Assembly (NCBI GenBank): GCA_037957365.1
Contig: JARHVA010003635.1
Location: 198,501-262,500, forward strand
From: Torreya grandis
Taxonomy: Eukaryota; Streptophyta; Pinopsida; Cupressales; Taxaceae
DNA: 64,000 nucleotides
Direction: 5' to 3'
Shown: in pieces, positions 12,988 to 24,295 of the stretch
How positions within the stretch are numbered: position 1 is the stretch's first letter
How the letters are laid out: the number at the start of each line of letters is the position of its first letter
Program-made: the position numbers and the translations under genes
Notes under the pieces: model-generated
What the model saw: the letters and a program-made list of their open reading frames with translations, nothing else
Told to the model about the DNA's origin: nothing
The model's database searches: none

Positions 12988-15350
12988 TAATATTGGTAAA
13001 GATCATTATGTCTATTGAGTTCAACTCTATATTATTCTAAAATAATAAGTTCATGATGAGAGAAGGAGGCTAAAGGGGTGATGCAAAGGCAAAATTAGAA
13101 AATAGGATACAAAGTCAAACAGTCAACTATGTTCTACTGAAAATGGAACAAGATAGAGAAATAAGAATACATAATCATATAGGTGAACTATGTACTTCTT
13201 AGACAAGGGTTGAATAGGAAAACATATATACATGATTGAATAGGTTGATTGAGTACTATAGGTAGGAAGGCTAAATAGTCCATAAAAGATTGTATTTATC
13301 AAGATAATAACATTCTAAAATAGAAAAAACATTTTAAAGATAATTTTGAAGCAAAATTAAATTAAACACACTAGCAATTGGATCAATGTGACTGATCTAA
13401 TTGGAACACACAACATAAACCTTACACTAATGCTAGCCTATGCAAATTTTAAAATATAATATAAAATGATCAAATAAAAATAAACAACTAGAAATTAAAT
13501 GTTAACTAACTAATCATCCTAAGTTTTATTATGCTATAATAAAGTTTTAATTTTAATGTGATAGGGATGTTGGCTGAAACAAGGAAATAAAAATCAATCT
13601 AAGGTTGTTTTCAAGATGTTTAGGTTGAAATGAATTTGTATTGGCAATGCTAATGGATTAGTATTATGGCCTACCCCTCACTTCACAATCCCAAATGATA
13701 ATAGTATTATGTTCTTTGCCAATATATATCATCAACCATGCATTTATACTTAGCTAGAAAACCAAGTCTACTTCCCCCTTGGTGATAAAATCTAAGTAGG
13801 TAGGCCTTGGGAAGATAAATGTTTAATGCTTCTTAAATTAAAAGTATAAAAATAGTTTGACTAAAATGGTAATTTGAAAAACACATATTTAATCTATGTG
13901 ATTTAATCTAAGCATGCAAACAATTGAAATGGAAAGGTGAATTAATTACTAGCAAATATAGGTTGATTCCTTGATTGATAATAGCATAGAGTTGGTTTAG
14001 GTGACAATGTATGCAAAAAGTGCAAAATATAATCAACTAGGTTGATACTATTATGTACAAGAAAGATCTATAAGAACATAGTTGAATAGGTTGACTATGT
14101 CTTCTAGATGGAAGACATACTACATAATAAGTTGAACAGATCGATCTATTTTATTGTAAGGATATAGTTTTACAGATTGCAAACTTGTGAAAAACAATAC
14201 TGAAATAACTAAAATGATAGAAAGAGAAAGGAATGAAACTTAATGGAATTTAATATTGAAAATTTTTATGTTATGATATTCAAATGTTGTTTCAAAATTA
14301 GGATAATTGAGTCAACTAGCTTGACCAAGTTTGTAAATCCTTATATGCTAAAAGATAAATGGAGAATAAAGTAAATTGGTTCAACCATGTTTATAGACTT
14401 GTATGTTGATAGAATATAATAATATATATAATTAATTAGTTTTAATATGTATGTGAATCTAGAATTGAAAAATAATATTGCATAAAATGATTGATCTTGT
14501 AACCCGTGTTTGGAGAAGACCTACATAGAAAAAATAGACTCATTTTTGAATGACTCTATGTTAAGCCTATGTATATAATGTTATAACTATATCGACTAGT
14601 TATATTTACTAATTCAAATATATACAAATATAATATGATGATAAAATGATGGCATGAAATAAAACCTACAAGGCTTTGATTCATGTCGAGTTCACCAGAA
14701 TGTATGTAAAGGGAAATGTAACTAATCAATTGATCAATCCTAAATCAAAGAAGATAGATCATACTTAAACTTTTGACTATTGAAAAATTATATATTTAGG
14801 TTCATGACCAAGATGGATATGATAGACATAACCAAGGGATGTATTATTAAATCACTTGGGAAAGGCCCAAAGCCTCCAGTCAAGTAAAACTATGCAATAA
14901 CCCTAGCTAGGTCCTATGTTTTCATATTCAAAGAGTAAATTCAAAGTAAAGTAAAATATAATATAGTTCTCACCAAATATTGTGGCACAAAGTGGAGGTA
15001 ATAAACATAAAAATTAAACTAACATAGAATATCTATAATCATGTCAATGTATAGGAAATCCTAATGCATGTGAGAGAAGTACAAATGAAAATCTATCTAC
15101 TATTACAAAGGAGTAACAAAGTTAGGAATAATTACCTTTGAATAAAAACCCATCAAGCCTCAATATCTCCCTTGGCCAAGGTGCTTCTAAAGATCATGTT
15201 ATGGTATGTAAGGATAACAAGGATAATTTAGCTCTAAGTTACATAACTTCTCTATGCATCCAAAAGACTTCTCCACAAGATAAGATATGTATCTCTAAAG
15301 AAAGTATTTAAACCCTAAGCTATTATCCTCAAGTATAGTGGTGATAATAA
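12988..15350 (-). other. Degenerate leader-like sequence, probably of an older minus-strand LTR element
   Basis: No gene is visible. The segment 13,660-13,830 resembles the untranslated leader of the gypsy element at 46.1-46.3 kb. It shares the phrase TTGGTGATAAAATCYAAGT and the preceding order ggcct - ctccccac/ctcact - cttcat/cttcac. Other parts show recurring phrases about aggttgactatgt with no exact period. I read it as the 5' leader of a decayed minus-strand element, split from its coding part by the insertion at 7,201-12,987. Confidence 0.4.
13775..13800. repeat. Leader motif shared with 46,227-46,252
   Basis: The core TTGGTGATAAAATCTAAGTAGG matches the copy at 46 kb at all but about two positions across 26 bp. 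The surroundings share shorter words. In the 46-kb element it lies about 320 bp inside the 5' LTR, before gag. Confidence 0.7.
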
Positions 15351-15420
15351 AATACAAAATATATTTTTCTTCTTCTTCTCTCCTCTCTAAATGGAAGAAA
15401 TGGATGTGTATATATAGTTG
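15351..15420 (-). promoter_or_regulatory. Candidate LTR core promoter (TATA box) on the minus strand
   Basis: The minus strand reads CTATATATACACATCC and then a purine-rich stretch (AGAGAGGAGAGAAGAAG). This is the same layout as the clearer TATA box in the LTR at 47.5 kb (CTATAAAAGGAGAG). It would drive a minus-strand transcript into the leader-like region to its left. No matching second LTR is in the window, so this stays tentative. Confidence 0.35.
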
Positions 15421-16283
15421 ATTCTAACCCTAAACCTTTTTGAAAATTTAGCGGATAGGGTTGGTCTAATAAAATTTGTATCATTATTAATAGAATAAAA
15501 TTATTTCTTGGTTTATTATAGTATGGGATGACCTATACCTTAAATAAGTTTTATCAATTAGAGTACAGGGTTGATGGGTCAATAGTGTAATGTAAATTGT
15601 TGGAAAGGAATTTAGGCTTAAAGAGGGGCCAATGAAGGTAGAAAATGGTTGGAGGAGGAAGTAAGGGAGAAGACAAAGCTTTTGAAAGTGATTATGAGGT
15701 TAAATTTATAATAAGTGTTAGTATAGGGAAAAAAATCTTATGAATCACCAATGGTTTTCCAACTCCTTTCCCAATGCACCCTTTAGGGTTTATACTCAAA
15801 GGGATTGAGAGTCAACATGATCCTACAAAATATAAATATAGATTAATTCTTATTACTATACTTTTAATAAACCACAAATCACTCATCAATGGGTTCCATG
15901 AATCCCTACTCATTTTATTTCCTCTTCATGACCATATAGTCCTATTATACATACGCAAATCATCACAAATCCTATAGTGATATATATTACACCTATACAT
16001 GTTTCTTGTAAGTTTCCCTAGATGAGTCTAACCCTAAACCTTTCTAAACGTTTTATTTCCTATTGAGAGTTTACTATTAATATATAGACATTTTTATGAT
16101 TCAAATCATGCATCTTAGGATTTTATGTGATCACATACTATGTATCTCATTGATATATCTACCTAGACATGTTACTCCTAAATGCTACATGTTCCATAAA
16201 TAGATTATAAAGTTATATTATAGTTTTGAGGTTAAGTAAATACAAATTTATGATTCCCATCACCTCAAAATGAGGGTTATATA
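15421..16283. other. No gene seen
   Basis: A+T-rich sequence without a recognisable coding region. A 67-codon plus-strand frame (15,774-15,977) has no motif. Possibly U3 of the element whose promoter candidate lies at 15.4 kb. Confidence 0.35.
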
Positions 16284-16500
16284 AGTGGGGACATGTCATA
16301 GATGCATGACCTCCACACTGTTCATAATTTTAGATTCAGTGGGGGCGTGTTTTGGGAAACATGTTCTCCACACTTATTTAATACTCAACATTTTAAAATT
16401 ATAGAGGAGGCATGTTATGGAAACACATTATTCATACTTATACTAGTTATAAATTTCATTTTAAGTGGGGTAATGTCATGAGAACATTTATTCCACATAT
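16284..16500. repeat. Degenerate ~60-bp tandem repeat, four units
   Basis: Units begin AGTGGGGAC, AGTGGGGGC, AGAGGAGGC and AGTGGGGTA at about 16,284, 16,338, 16,403 and 16,464, giving spacings of 54-65 bp. Each unit continues with CATGTYATG...AACATG-type text and then a pyrimidine phrase such as tctccacac. Each unit holds an imperfect palindrome around CATG. Possibly an enhancer array in an old LTR. Confidence 0.7.
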
Positions 16501-17390
16501 GTAAAAAATTTGAAATTAGACAAATTGCACAATATGATGAACTACAAACACATTTGTGACAGCATTATATACATTGATATCATCATTATTAGACCCAGGT
16601 TTCAGCATGAGATATATATGAGGTGCATATTCCATATAAAGGGCACCTTAAATTACAAAATTAAAATCATTTTCATATGTAAAATACTTTTATAGAATTC
16701 ATCGTACACCAAGATGGAATTTTATGGACTTTTATTAAATCAATATACTGTAGTAGTCAGTTCATTTTTAAATCACTCAATATTACTAATTTTATAGGAT
16801 GAAGTGAGTAAATCATCCAACCTCACTATATTTATAGTGTGAGTTGATTTGGATCACTCACACCCATTAGGTTATAACTATTATTGGGTTACATGGTTGA
16901 GTTAACCTCAACTGCCAAGTGACATCATACCTTTTCTCTAAGGATGGGGGTAATTTTTCCTCCCACACACACATGTTTTATTTTTTTTCCTAATATTAGT
17001 TTAATGATTCACAATGAAATATATTTTAAAATCAAATTATCAATAGGTAAGACAATTGCATCGATACAAAGGTGTACTCTTAACCTTACTCTCATTACTT
17101 TCCAATAGTTTAAATGCTTTTGATTTTATATTATATGCACTGATTATATATTATAACATGATCTTGTTTAAATGTCAATCATCAATAAAACACTGAATTT
17201 GGACTCACACAAAGACAAGGTGTGTTATACACATCTAGGTACACATTTATTTTCTTTTAAACTAGTAATTTTATTACTAGATTAAATGAGGGAATGTAGA
17301 TACTAAATATGAATTATATAACACCTTAATCTTGTATACTTGGTAAATTGATTTTCATGGCTATAATATTTATTTATTATACCTTCTTAT
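16501..17390. other. No gene seen
   Basis: A+T-rich, with a poly-T run near 16,980. No coding pattern or RNA gene is visible. This is the left flank of the Tat-1 element; the 5 bp before it are CTTAT. Confidence 0.4.
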
Positions 17391-17573
17391 TGATGTGGGT
17401 TTTATGTATACTATGTATCTTTATGAGTTATCCTCTAATATTTTAGGATATATGAATGAATATTCACTCCAAGTCAAGAAATTTTAAGGTATTGGGTTTT
17501 ATAAACAACCTATTGGTGGAATAATGGGGAAAAAAACAATTGCTAGTATTGGATGGTTTATATATGGAATGAG

Positions 17574-17592
17574 TACACACACACACACACAC
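17574..17592. repeat. (CA)n microsatellite
   Basis: About nine AC units inside the left Tat-1 LTR. Confidence 0.9.
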
Positions 17593-18281
17593 TTAATATG
17601 GTTGTATTGATGATGTATTTAGACTAAGGTGATTAGGAATAAATGCAAATCAAAAAGAAGGTAAGGTAAGAAAATAATAGATGTGGAAAAAATAAGATGA
17701 AATATTTTTAAGTTGACTCCTGAACTATGGGTTGGACAAGTAATTAGGTACCGATGTTTTTTGTAAGATGATATAAGAACACAAATAATAAAAAATAATT
17801 AGGAGTCTAAGGGAACATAAACAATATAAAATTAATCATATATAATCAAGGTTTACCACACTTGTAAGTTTGTGTTTACATATCTAGAAGGGGGGATTAT
17901 GATGAATACACAAAAGACATTTAAATTAGCAATAACACAATATAAATAATTTTAATGAAAACACATTCAAAACTAAGATACTGAGATACCATAATTATAT
18001 AACTTCTTACAAGATTCACATGTTTAGATAATAATTATATTTGCATATCAAGAATAATTTCATAACATTTTGTAGAATTTACTATTAATCTTAATAGCCT
18101 AAATTCTCCTCCCTTTGGGATCAGAAGGATATAAATAAATATATTATTGGGATGGGGATGCCTCATTTCTCAATCAAAGTATAAAATTAAATTTCCAAAA
18201 ATAGAATGATGTGTCAATTCTCATGCAAATAATTCATGTATAATATTGTTTACCCAAAATAAAATTCCTTGACTAAAATAT

Positions 18282-18311
18282 CACATATATATATATATAT
18301 ATATGCCAAGT

Positions 18312-18346
<35 letters not shown>
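18282..18346. repeat. (TA)n microsatellite split by a 15-bp LTR word
   Basis: Two TA runs (18,282-18,304 and about 18,317-18,346) are separated by tgccaagtaaatta. The same word follows the second run and starts the 699-bp tandem unit. The arrangement suggests repeated slippage or unequal exchange at the microsatellite. The position corresponds to the GT/GC microsatellite at 32,064 in the right LTR. Confidence 0.92.
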
Positions 18347-18347
<1 letters not shown>

Positions 18348-18349
<2 letters not shown>

Positions 18350-19046
18350 AAGTAAATTAGTAACTAATAGTTTTAACTTAGTTAAATCATGAAAATACAT
18401 ACATATTTAATGGGGTACTGATGTGGCACCATTGGAATAAGAAAATGATGGGTAACAAGTGTAAAAAATGAAGTGGATAAAACTCATGTAGTAACTTGAG
18501 TTATAGTTGGAATATACACCATCATTGTAGATACAACAGAAGTTGCCACCAATGTAGTTATAATAGTGAGTATCAAAATTATCACATATGTTTGCTCTAT
18601 ATGAATTTTCACTAGTGTATATCTCAGAGATTGATTACTTTGAGGAGGTGCCAATGTGCCCCTATTACTAAATTTAATTTCTTTTTTTCCTCCATTTTTA
18701 AATATAATGTATAGCTAGCCTAAAAGTTGATATCAATAGTTTTAAAATAAATCAAAGACATTTTGAACAAATATTGGTACTTATTCATCAAATACCTGTG
18801 TGACTAATGTAACTTTAAACTCCACATGAAGTGTCTCAATTATTATAATTCTATCCCTAGAAAAATTCACTAATTGCATAATTTGCTCATTAGTTTTGTA
18901 GACCGTGCCTTCAATTTTAGTATTTAAAACATGTCAATTATAGCTTGAAGGAGATTATAAACAATGGTATTAGTAATTAATTGACTAAAACAAGTGCTTA
19001 CCTCAGTGACTCTAATATATTTAAAATTAAAATCTATATATATATA
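18348..19046. repeat. 699-bp tandem duplication in the left LTR, copy 1
   Basis: Starts ccaagtaaattagtaac and recurs at 19,047 with a constant offset of 699 bp. The copies look about 97% alike. The right LTR (from about 32,185) and copy C carry only one unit, so the duplication arose after Tat-1 inserted. It spans the end of the minus-strand LTR reading frame. Confidence 0.93.
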
Positions 19047-22000
19047 CCAAGTAAATTAGTAACTAATAGTTTTAACTTAGTTAAATCATGAAAATACATA
19101 TATATTTAATGGGGTACTGATGTGGCACCATTAGAATAAGAAAATGATGGGTAACAGATGTAAAAAAAAGAAGTGGATAAAACTCATGTAGTAACTTGAG
19201 TTACAGTTGGAATATACACCATCATTGTAGGTACACTAGAAGTTGCCACCAATGTAGTTATAATAGTGAGTATCAAAATTATCACATATGTTGGCCCTAT
19301 ATGAATTTTCACTAGTGTATATCTCACAGATTGATTACTTTGAGGAGGTGCCAATGTGCCCCTATTACTAAATTTAATTTCTTTGTTGCCTCCATTTCTA
19401 AATATAATGCATAGCTAGCCTAAAAGTTGATATCAATAGTTTTAAAATAAATAAAAGACATTTTGAATAACTATTGGCACTTGTTCATCAAATTCATATG
19501 TGTGACTAATGTAACTTTAAACTCCACATGAAGTGTCTCAATTATTATAATTCTATCCATAGAGAAATTCACTAATTGAATAATTTCCTCATTAGTGCTG
19601 TAGACTGTGCCTTCAATTTTAGTATTTAAAACATGTCAATTGTAGCTTGAAGGAGATTATAAATAATGGTATTAGTAATTAATTGACTAAAACAAGTGCT
19701 TACCTCAGTGACTCTAATATATTTAAAATTAAAAACTACTTCTCTTTGTTGATTCATAAATTGTTGCACTAGATTTTGCATCTTTTGATGTCAGCCAATC
19801 AAGCCATCTCTCTTGGTAGTGATGTAATAACTTATGCTTATGTTATCATATTTAAGTGGGAATACATTTTATTTATAGTTTAATAGTTTAGGAAGTGAAT
19901 CTTTCCTTATACATCCTTTGTTTTGTTGAATAATTGAAGTTTGTCTACCCACTTAGGTGGGCATGTAGTTTTTACAGACCTTATTAATTAAATGGTCCCA
20001 TACAAATTTTTAGACATTACCTACAATTGCTATATTATCTTTTTAGGATATTTAATAGTGATCATATCATGTGTCCTATGAATATATTAGTCATATATTT
20101 TGAAAATGTGTTTGAATACTCTTCTAATAGCTTCCAAAAAAATGTAATGATCCTCCTTATATCTATCTATGTTTGAGGGATTTAATTTTCTTATATTTTT
20201 CAAAAATAATGTCTTATGTTTATTATAATTCAAATTATTATCCTTATACAACCACAATATTTATTTTAACCTTATTCAAGTTATTTTTTTGTCTATCAAA
20301 GTGGAACTTGACTATTAGTTGCTCATCAATTAATATGTATTACCTTCCTGCTTCCTCCTATTACAAATACTTAATCCATGAAGGAATGTTAAATGGAACT
20401 TATTGATCTAATTTTTCTATAATCATAGGAATATAAGGATATTACCATTAAGGATGCATCATTATGGAGGAATATTCCCTAATTTAGAGAAAGGAGGTAT
20501 ATCCTTCCTCTATCAAGTGACCTACTTTTGTGTTGGTCTATCAATGAAGCATTTAGTCTTCCCAAATGCTCTATAAACTAAAACTATAGGGGAATATATT
20601 TAAATAAATTTTCTAAAGGCATTCTTAATTGTATAGGTAACCTAAGGGGTGTGTCCTATATAACAAAATTGGAGGTGGACACCAGGATTTCTAAATGTAC
20701 TCCCATTGATGTCTCAGGGGACTGGGGACTAGTTCCACTAAACAATGAACAAGTCATTGGGGTTCTAAGTAGATATTTAAAGTAATTTTTTACTTATGTA
20801 TATTAAACCCTAGTATTAATAGAAGTATTAAAAGGACAAATAGTAAAAAATTGGGCTATACTGAAAAAATGGCATTGTAACTACATAAGGCTTATTTTTT
20901 TGGATCAAAGAATTTATATAATGAATAGTATCTACCAAACCAATTGTAGAAGAAAAAGTTAAGAAGTTATTAAACCATAAAGTATTTTTGTACTTATAAT
21001 TTGAGAGGGGATAGATGAGGTAATGGTTATTTAAATTCTCATTAATGTAGCCTATGATGGAGAGCATGGGGGCATAATTGATGATGGCCCTCATATTGGG
21101 GTTTGTAGATTTGAATCAACATCCCATTCTACATCTCCTTATTTGTCTAACAATAACTTAGTGGCCACTGAGTTAATGTTTCCCTGATCAACCTCCTTAG
21201 ATTACCCTAATATCTCAGTCCTTCTAGATTGAGTATCTTCTTCAATCATCCACTCATCTTATTCATCTTATTATATTGTTTATATGAATGATTCAATTCC
21301 TTTAGTATATTTATTAGACAACCATTCTTCCTTAGTTTCCCATTTCATATCCTGTTCTTCACTATCATATATTTACATTAGATATGATTTTTGTGAACCT
21401 CTTCTTTTTATCCTCCCTTTCTCTAGGAAATTATGCTTGCTTCCATTCTACTTACACATTTAGGGTTAGATAGGAGGTGTCTTTGGATTTATTTTATATT
21501 TAATTTGTGGTTTAATACTATTAGTGACTGGCTTTGTATAAGGTTGAGTGGGAGATGAAGTGATTCTAGTGGTAATAAAGTGGGAATGACAACTAGGGGA
21601 ATTATGGGAGGTAAATATGGTCACCAATGATATTAGGGTACTATAATTAGTGTTTTATAATAATATAGGGAGACCTAAGAGGATAAATAATATAAACATG
21701 ATATAATAAAGAAGTAAGACTTACTTATTGTTCTATAGTTAAAAGAGGTAGAGGAAATACAAAGAATATCCAAGTTGATACACTTAAATTTGTATGTTTA
21801 TCCACATTAGTTATGTGTTGAGAAGAAGCAACAATAACTGAATATATGTGGTATATTGGATAAGTCTCAACTCTTATTTCAACATCCTATTCCCCAAATG
21901 GGCTAGATTGTGTCTTGTATGTGTGTTTCTATGTGAGGAGGAGGTTTATGAATATGTTTAGAAACCTATTTTTATTTTTTGATCTACTTGACATCTTCCT

Positions 22001-23300
22001 CAATAATTATGGGATCATATTGGATCCTCTATGTATCAATAATTGAGGTGGTTACCCCACATCCTAAGAGCAATCTCAGTGTAGTCCTCTGCATTCATGA
22101 ACATATTGTCATGAATGTAGGACCAATGACCGTAGTTGATTTTAAATTTCCTCTAATATCTCTTTATATTCTACTTAACATTATTATTGGGATCCAAATG
22201 CCTAAACATTTCCCATTTCAATCCATAATACATCATTATACTTCCAATAAACTGGAAGTGATCCCATATTATATATTAAATTTAAATAATGCTAAGAGGG
22301 GTCAGGTGGATGGATGCTTGTTTATCACTTTGTAAAATAACATAAATTATATCCTCTAATTAAGAAACAAATTTATTACTCAACTAGATTGTCAGGTACA
22401 ATTTGGAGTGAGTATAAAGGGTGTGCCTTGGTACCTTCTATCCTCATTATAGTGCACTCAGGATAAAACCAATAGTGACCCATTTTTAAAATAGTCTTTT
22501 TTATAGGATCTCATAGTCTGGGCATCTTCCTCTCATATATGGCCTTGTATACAATAGGGTAAAAAGTCTTTATACACCTTTTCATTTTATTTCTATACGT
22601 GTGCACACAAAGGACATTGAACTCATCACAAATCCTATCCTTTACATATTTTGTAGATGGTTTCTAGGGTTCTTAATATATTAAATTCATAGTTGTAGTT
22701 AAAACATCTACCACATAGGACATCATATAGGATTTACAATATAGTAAGATTCTTGGATTTTTTATTCATAGAATCAAATTAGAGCTAATTATCTCTCCCA
22801 AGGCTATGAGTTTTTTAGGTTAGGATAATATCCATCAAAGGACCCATATCTAATTAACATAATAAATGGTTGAGAAACCATATAGTTTATTTAGTAGGAC
22901 CATGTAAATTCTTAACCTTGGTCTAGAGATAGTAATGGGGATAGCAGAAGTAGGACCTTGAATCACAAAGTTGTTTAGGTTGCTAGCCCATTCTTGATAC
23001 TTATTATGAATGTTATTTTCAAGAAGCATGAATTTATCATATCTTTCCTAAAGTCATTTTTGGTAGAGGGAGTATGTATTATATTTCAAAATTATTTCCA
23101 CTTATGTATGTTATTGGAGTTTTTCTAAGTCCAAATTTTTTCCCAAAGATATTCCCATTCATAAGTAAATCAAATGACATGTCAATGTACGGAATTACCT
23201 TTGTTTTGGATATAATGTTATGTGGAAAGATCAATTTTATTGATAGTAAGTCATCCTTATACCTATATGTAAAAATTAAGATTTGGTCCTTATCTTTGTA
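18480..23300 (-). pseudogene. Conserved broken reading frame within the Tat-1 left LTR
   Basis: Minus-strand translation gives long coding-like stretches broken by stops and frameshifts. From upstream to downstream: MMYYGLKWEMFRHLDPN then NAEDYTEIALRMWGNHLNY (22.3-22.0 kb); MRAIINYAPMLSIIGYIN (21,094-20,828); SGTSPQSPETSMGVHLEILV (about 20.7 kb); a Gln-rich piece MQNLVQQFMNQQREVV (about 19.75 kb); and a Thr/Val-rich tail, GTLAPPQSNQSLRYTLV (about 18.65 kb). The right LTR and copy C hold the same text in the same order and strand. Length before decay was perhaps over 1,000 codons. I do not recognise the family; it has none of the motifs of gag, pol or a typical envelope protein. Confidence 0.6.
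19047..19745. repeat. 699-bp tandem duplication in the left LTR, copy 2
   Basis: Second head-to-tail copy. It is preceded by a short TATATATATA remnant at 19,036-19,045, so each copy is bounded by a TA run. After about 19,735 the sequence continues as in the single-unit right LTR (cttctctttgttgattcat / ttttatctctctttattca). Confidence 0.92.
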
Positions 23301-23784
23301 TGGATAAATTATATCAAACTCATCTCAAATAGTAGATTAATGTTTGAAATCATGGTTGAGAGCTACTAAATCAAACATTATGTTAGTGTACTCAGTTAGT
23401 CCTGTAATTAATTATGCAAAAGGAGGTGGAGTGTGAGATGAGGAGCTCATTGAAACTATTGGTGGAAAATATATTTTTTTGTGAAGAGTCTTTAATATCT
23501 TAGTTGAAATAGAGATCTTAATTCATAATTTTCACTTGATAGCTAGAAGGAAATGTGATTAGATTGGATATGGTAACTCAAAATTATATTGATTATATAT
23601 GTTGGGTTTGATAATTTAATGTATTAATTCACCAATTTATGTGAGTTAATGGTAATAATGTCTTTCACTTCATTCCTTATCTATTCTTTCCATTTGAATT
23701 TCATAACATTGATTTTCATGGATTTTATAACCATATGGCTTATTTTAGTTGCTCTCATGTGCCTAGTCAGCATAATGTGACATA

Positions 23785-23806
23785 TGTCTCTTTTTTCCCC
23801 TTTTAG
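23785..23806 (-). other. Candidate polypurine tract of Tat-1
   Basis: The minus strand reads CCTAAAAGGGGAAAAAAGAG directly before ACATA and TGTCACATT, the proposed LTR start. This is the expected position for second-strand priming. Confidence 0.6.
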
Positions 23807-23929
23807 GTTTGGAATTCATGTCTATTTTATTTGCTTATTGGCTAAGGGACACATGTCTACATATCACTGTTCCATTTGTAAATGATATATGGCTTGCTAT
23901 AATATATTATTTTGGTTTTATGTTTGTGG

Positions 23930-24295
23930 GATGATGGCACATGGATGGTTTTTATTTCTCTACTTGCCTAAGATATCCATACAAGGAACTCTATTAATAT
24001 TAGCTTTAGGTGAGAAATATGATGATACGTGGATGTCTCTCACTTCTCTACTTTCTTGGGATAATCTGTATGAGGAAATCTATTGGCATCACCTCTAGGT
24101 AAGTGGGATGTGACACATGGATGGCTCTCACTACTCTAAATGCTTAGGATAATCTGTATAAGGAACTCTATTGATGTCACCTCTGGGTGAAAAGGATGAT
24201 GACACATGGATGAATCTCACTACACTTATTCAAGATAATATGTGTGATTAACTATATTGACATCACCTCTGGGTGAGTAGAATGATGAAATGTGG
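23930..24295. repeat. ~88-bp tandem repeat, about four units
   Basis: The word gatgatgRcacatggatg recurs at 23,931, 24,017, 24,107, 24,195 and (decayed) 24,282. Spacings measured at ATGGATG are 87, 89, 89 and 85 bp. Each unit also carries tctca-ctctac, ataatctgtatgaggaa and catcacctctRggtga. It lies between the polypurine tract and the end of pol, in the untranslated 3' part of Tat-1's interior. Confidence 0.85.

Larger units (their letters stand above)
17391..23782 (-). repeat. Tat-1 left (3') LTR
   Basis: The left edge TGATGTGGG is shared with 31,180 and, decayed, with 50,674. Homology to the right LTR is directly visible from 17,391 to about 22,195, where the other copy is cut off. I place the right edge at 23,782 because the minus strand there reads a polypurine tract followed by TGTCACATTATGC, giving a TG start. 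Copy C has a comparable end (GCATGCCACA) near 55,930. The LTR carries a TA microsatellite, a 699-bp tandem duplication and most of a broken conserved reading frame. Confidence 0.68.

Noticed and set aside
7196..12992. GATTA / TAATA as target-site duplication of the LARD-like element
   Set aside because: Only three of five bases agree, which is not better than chance in A+T-rich DNA.
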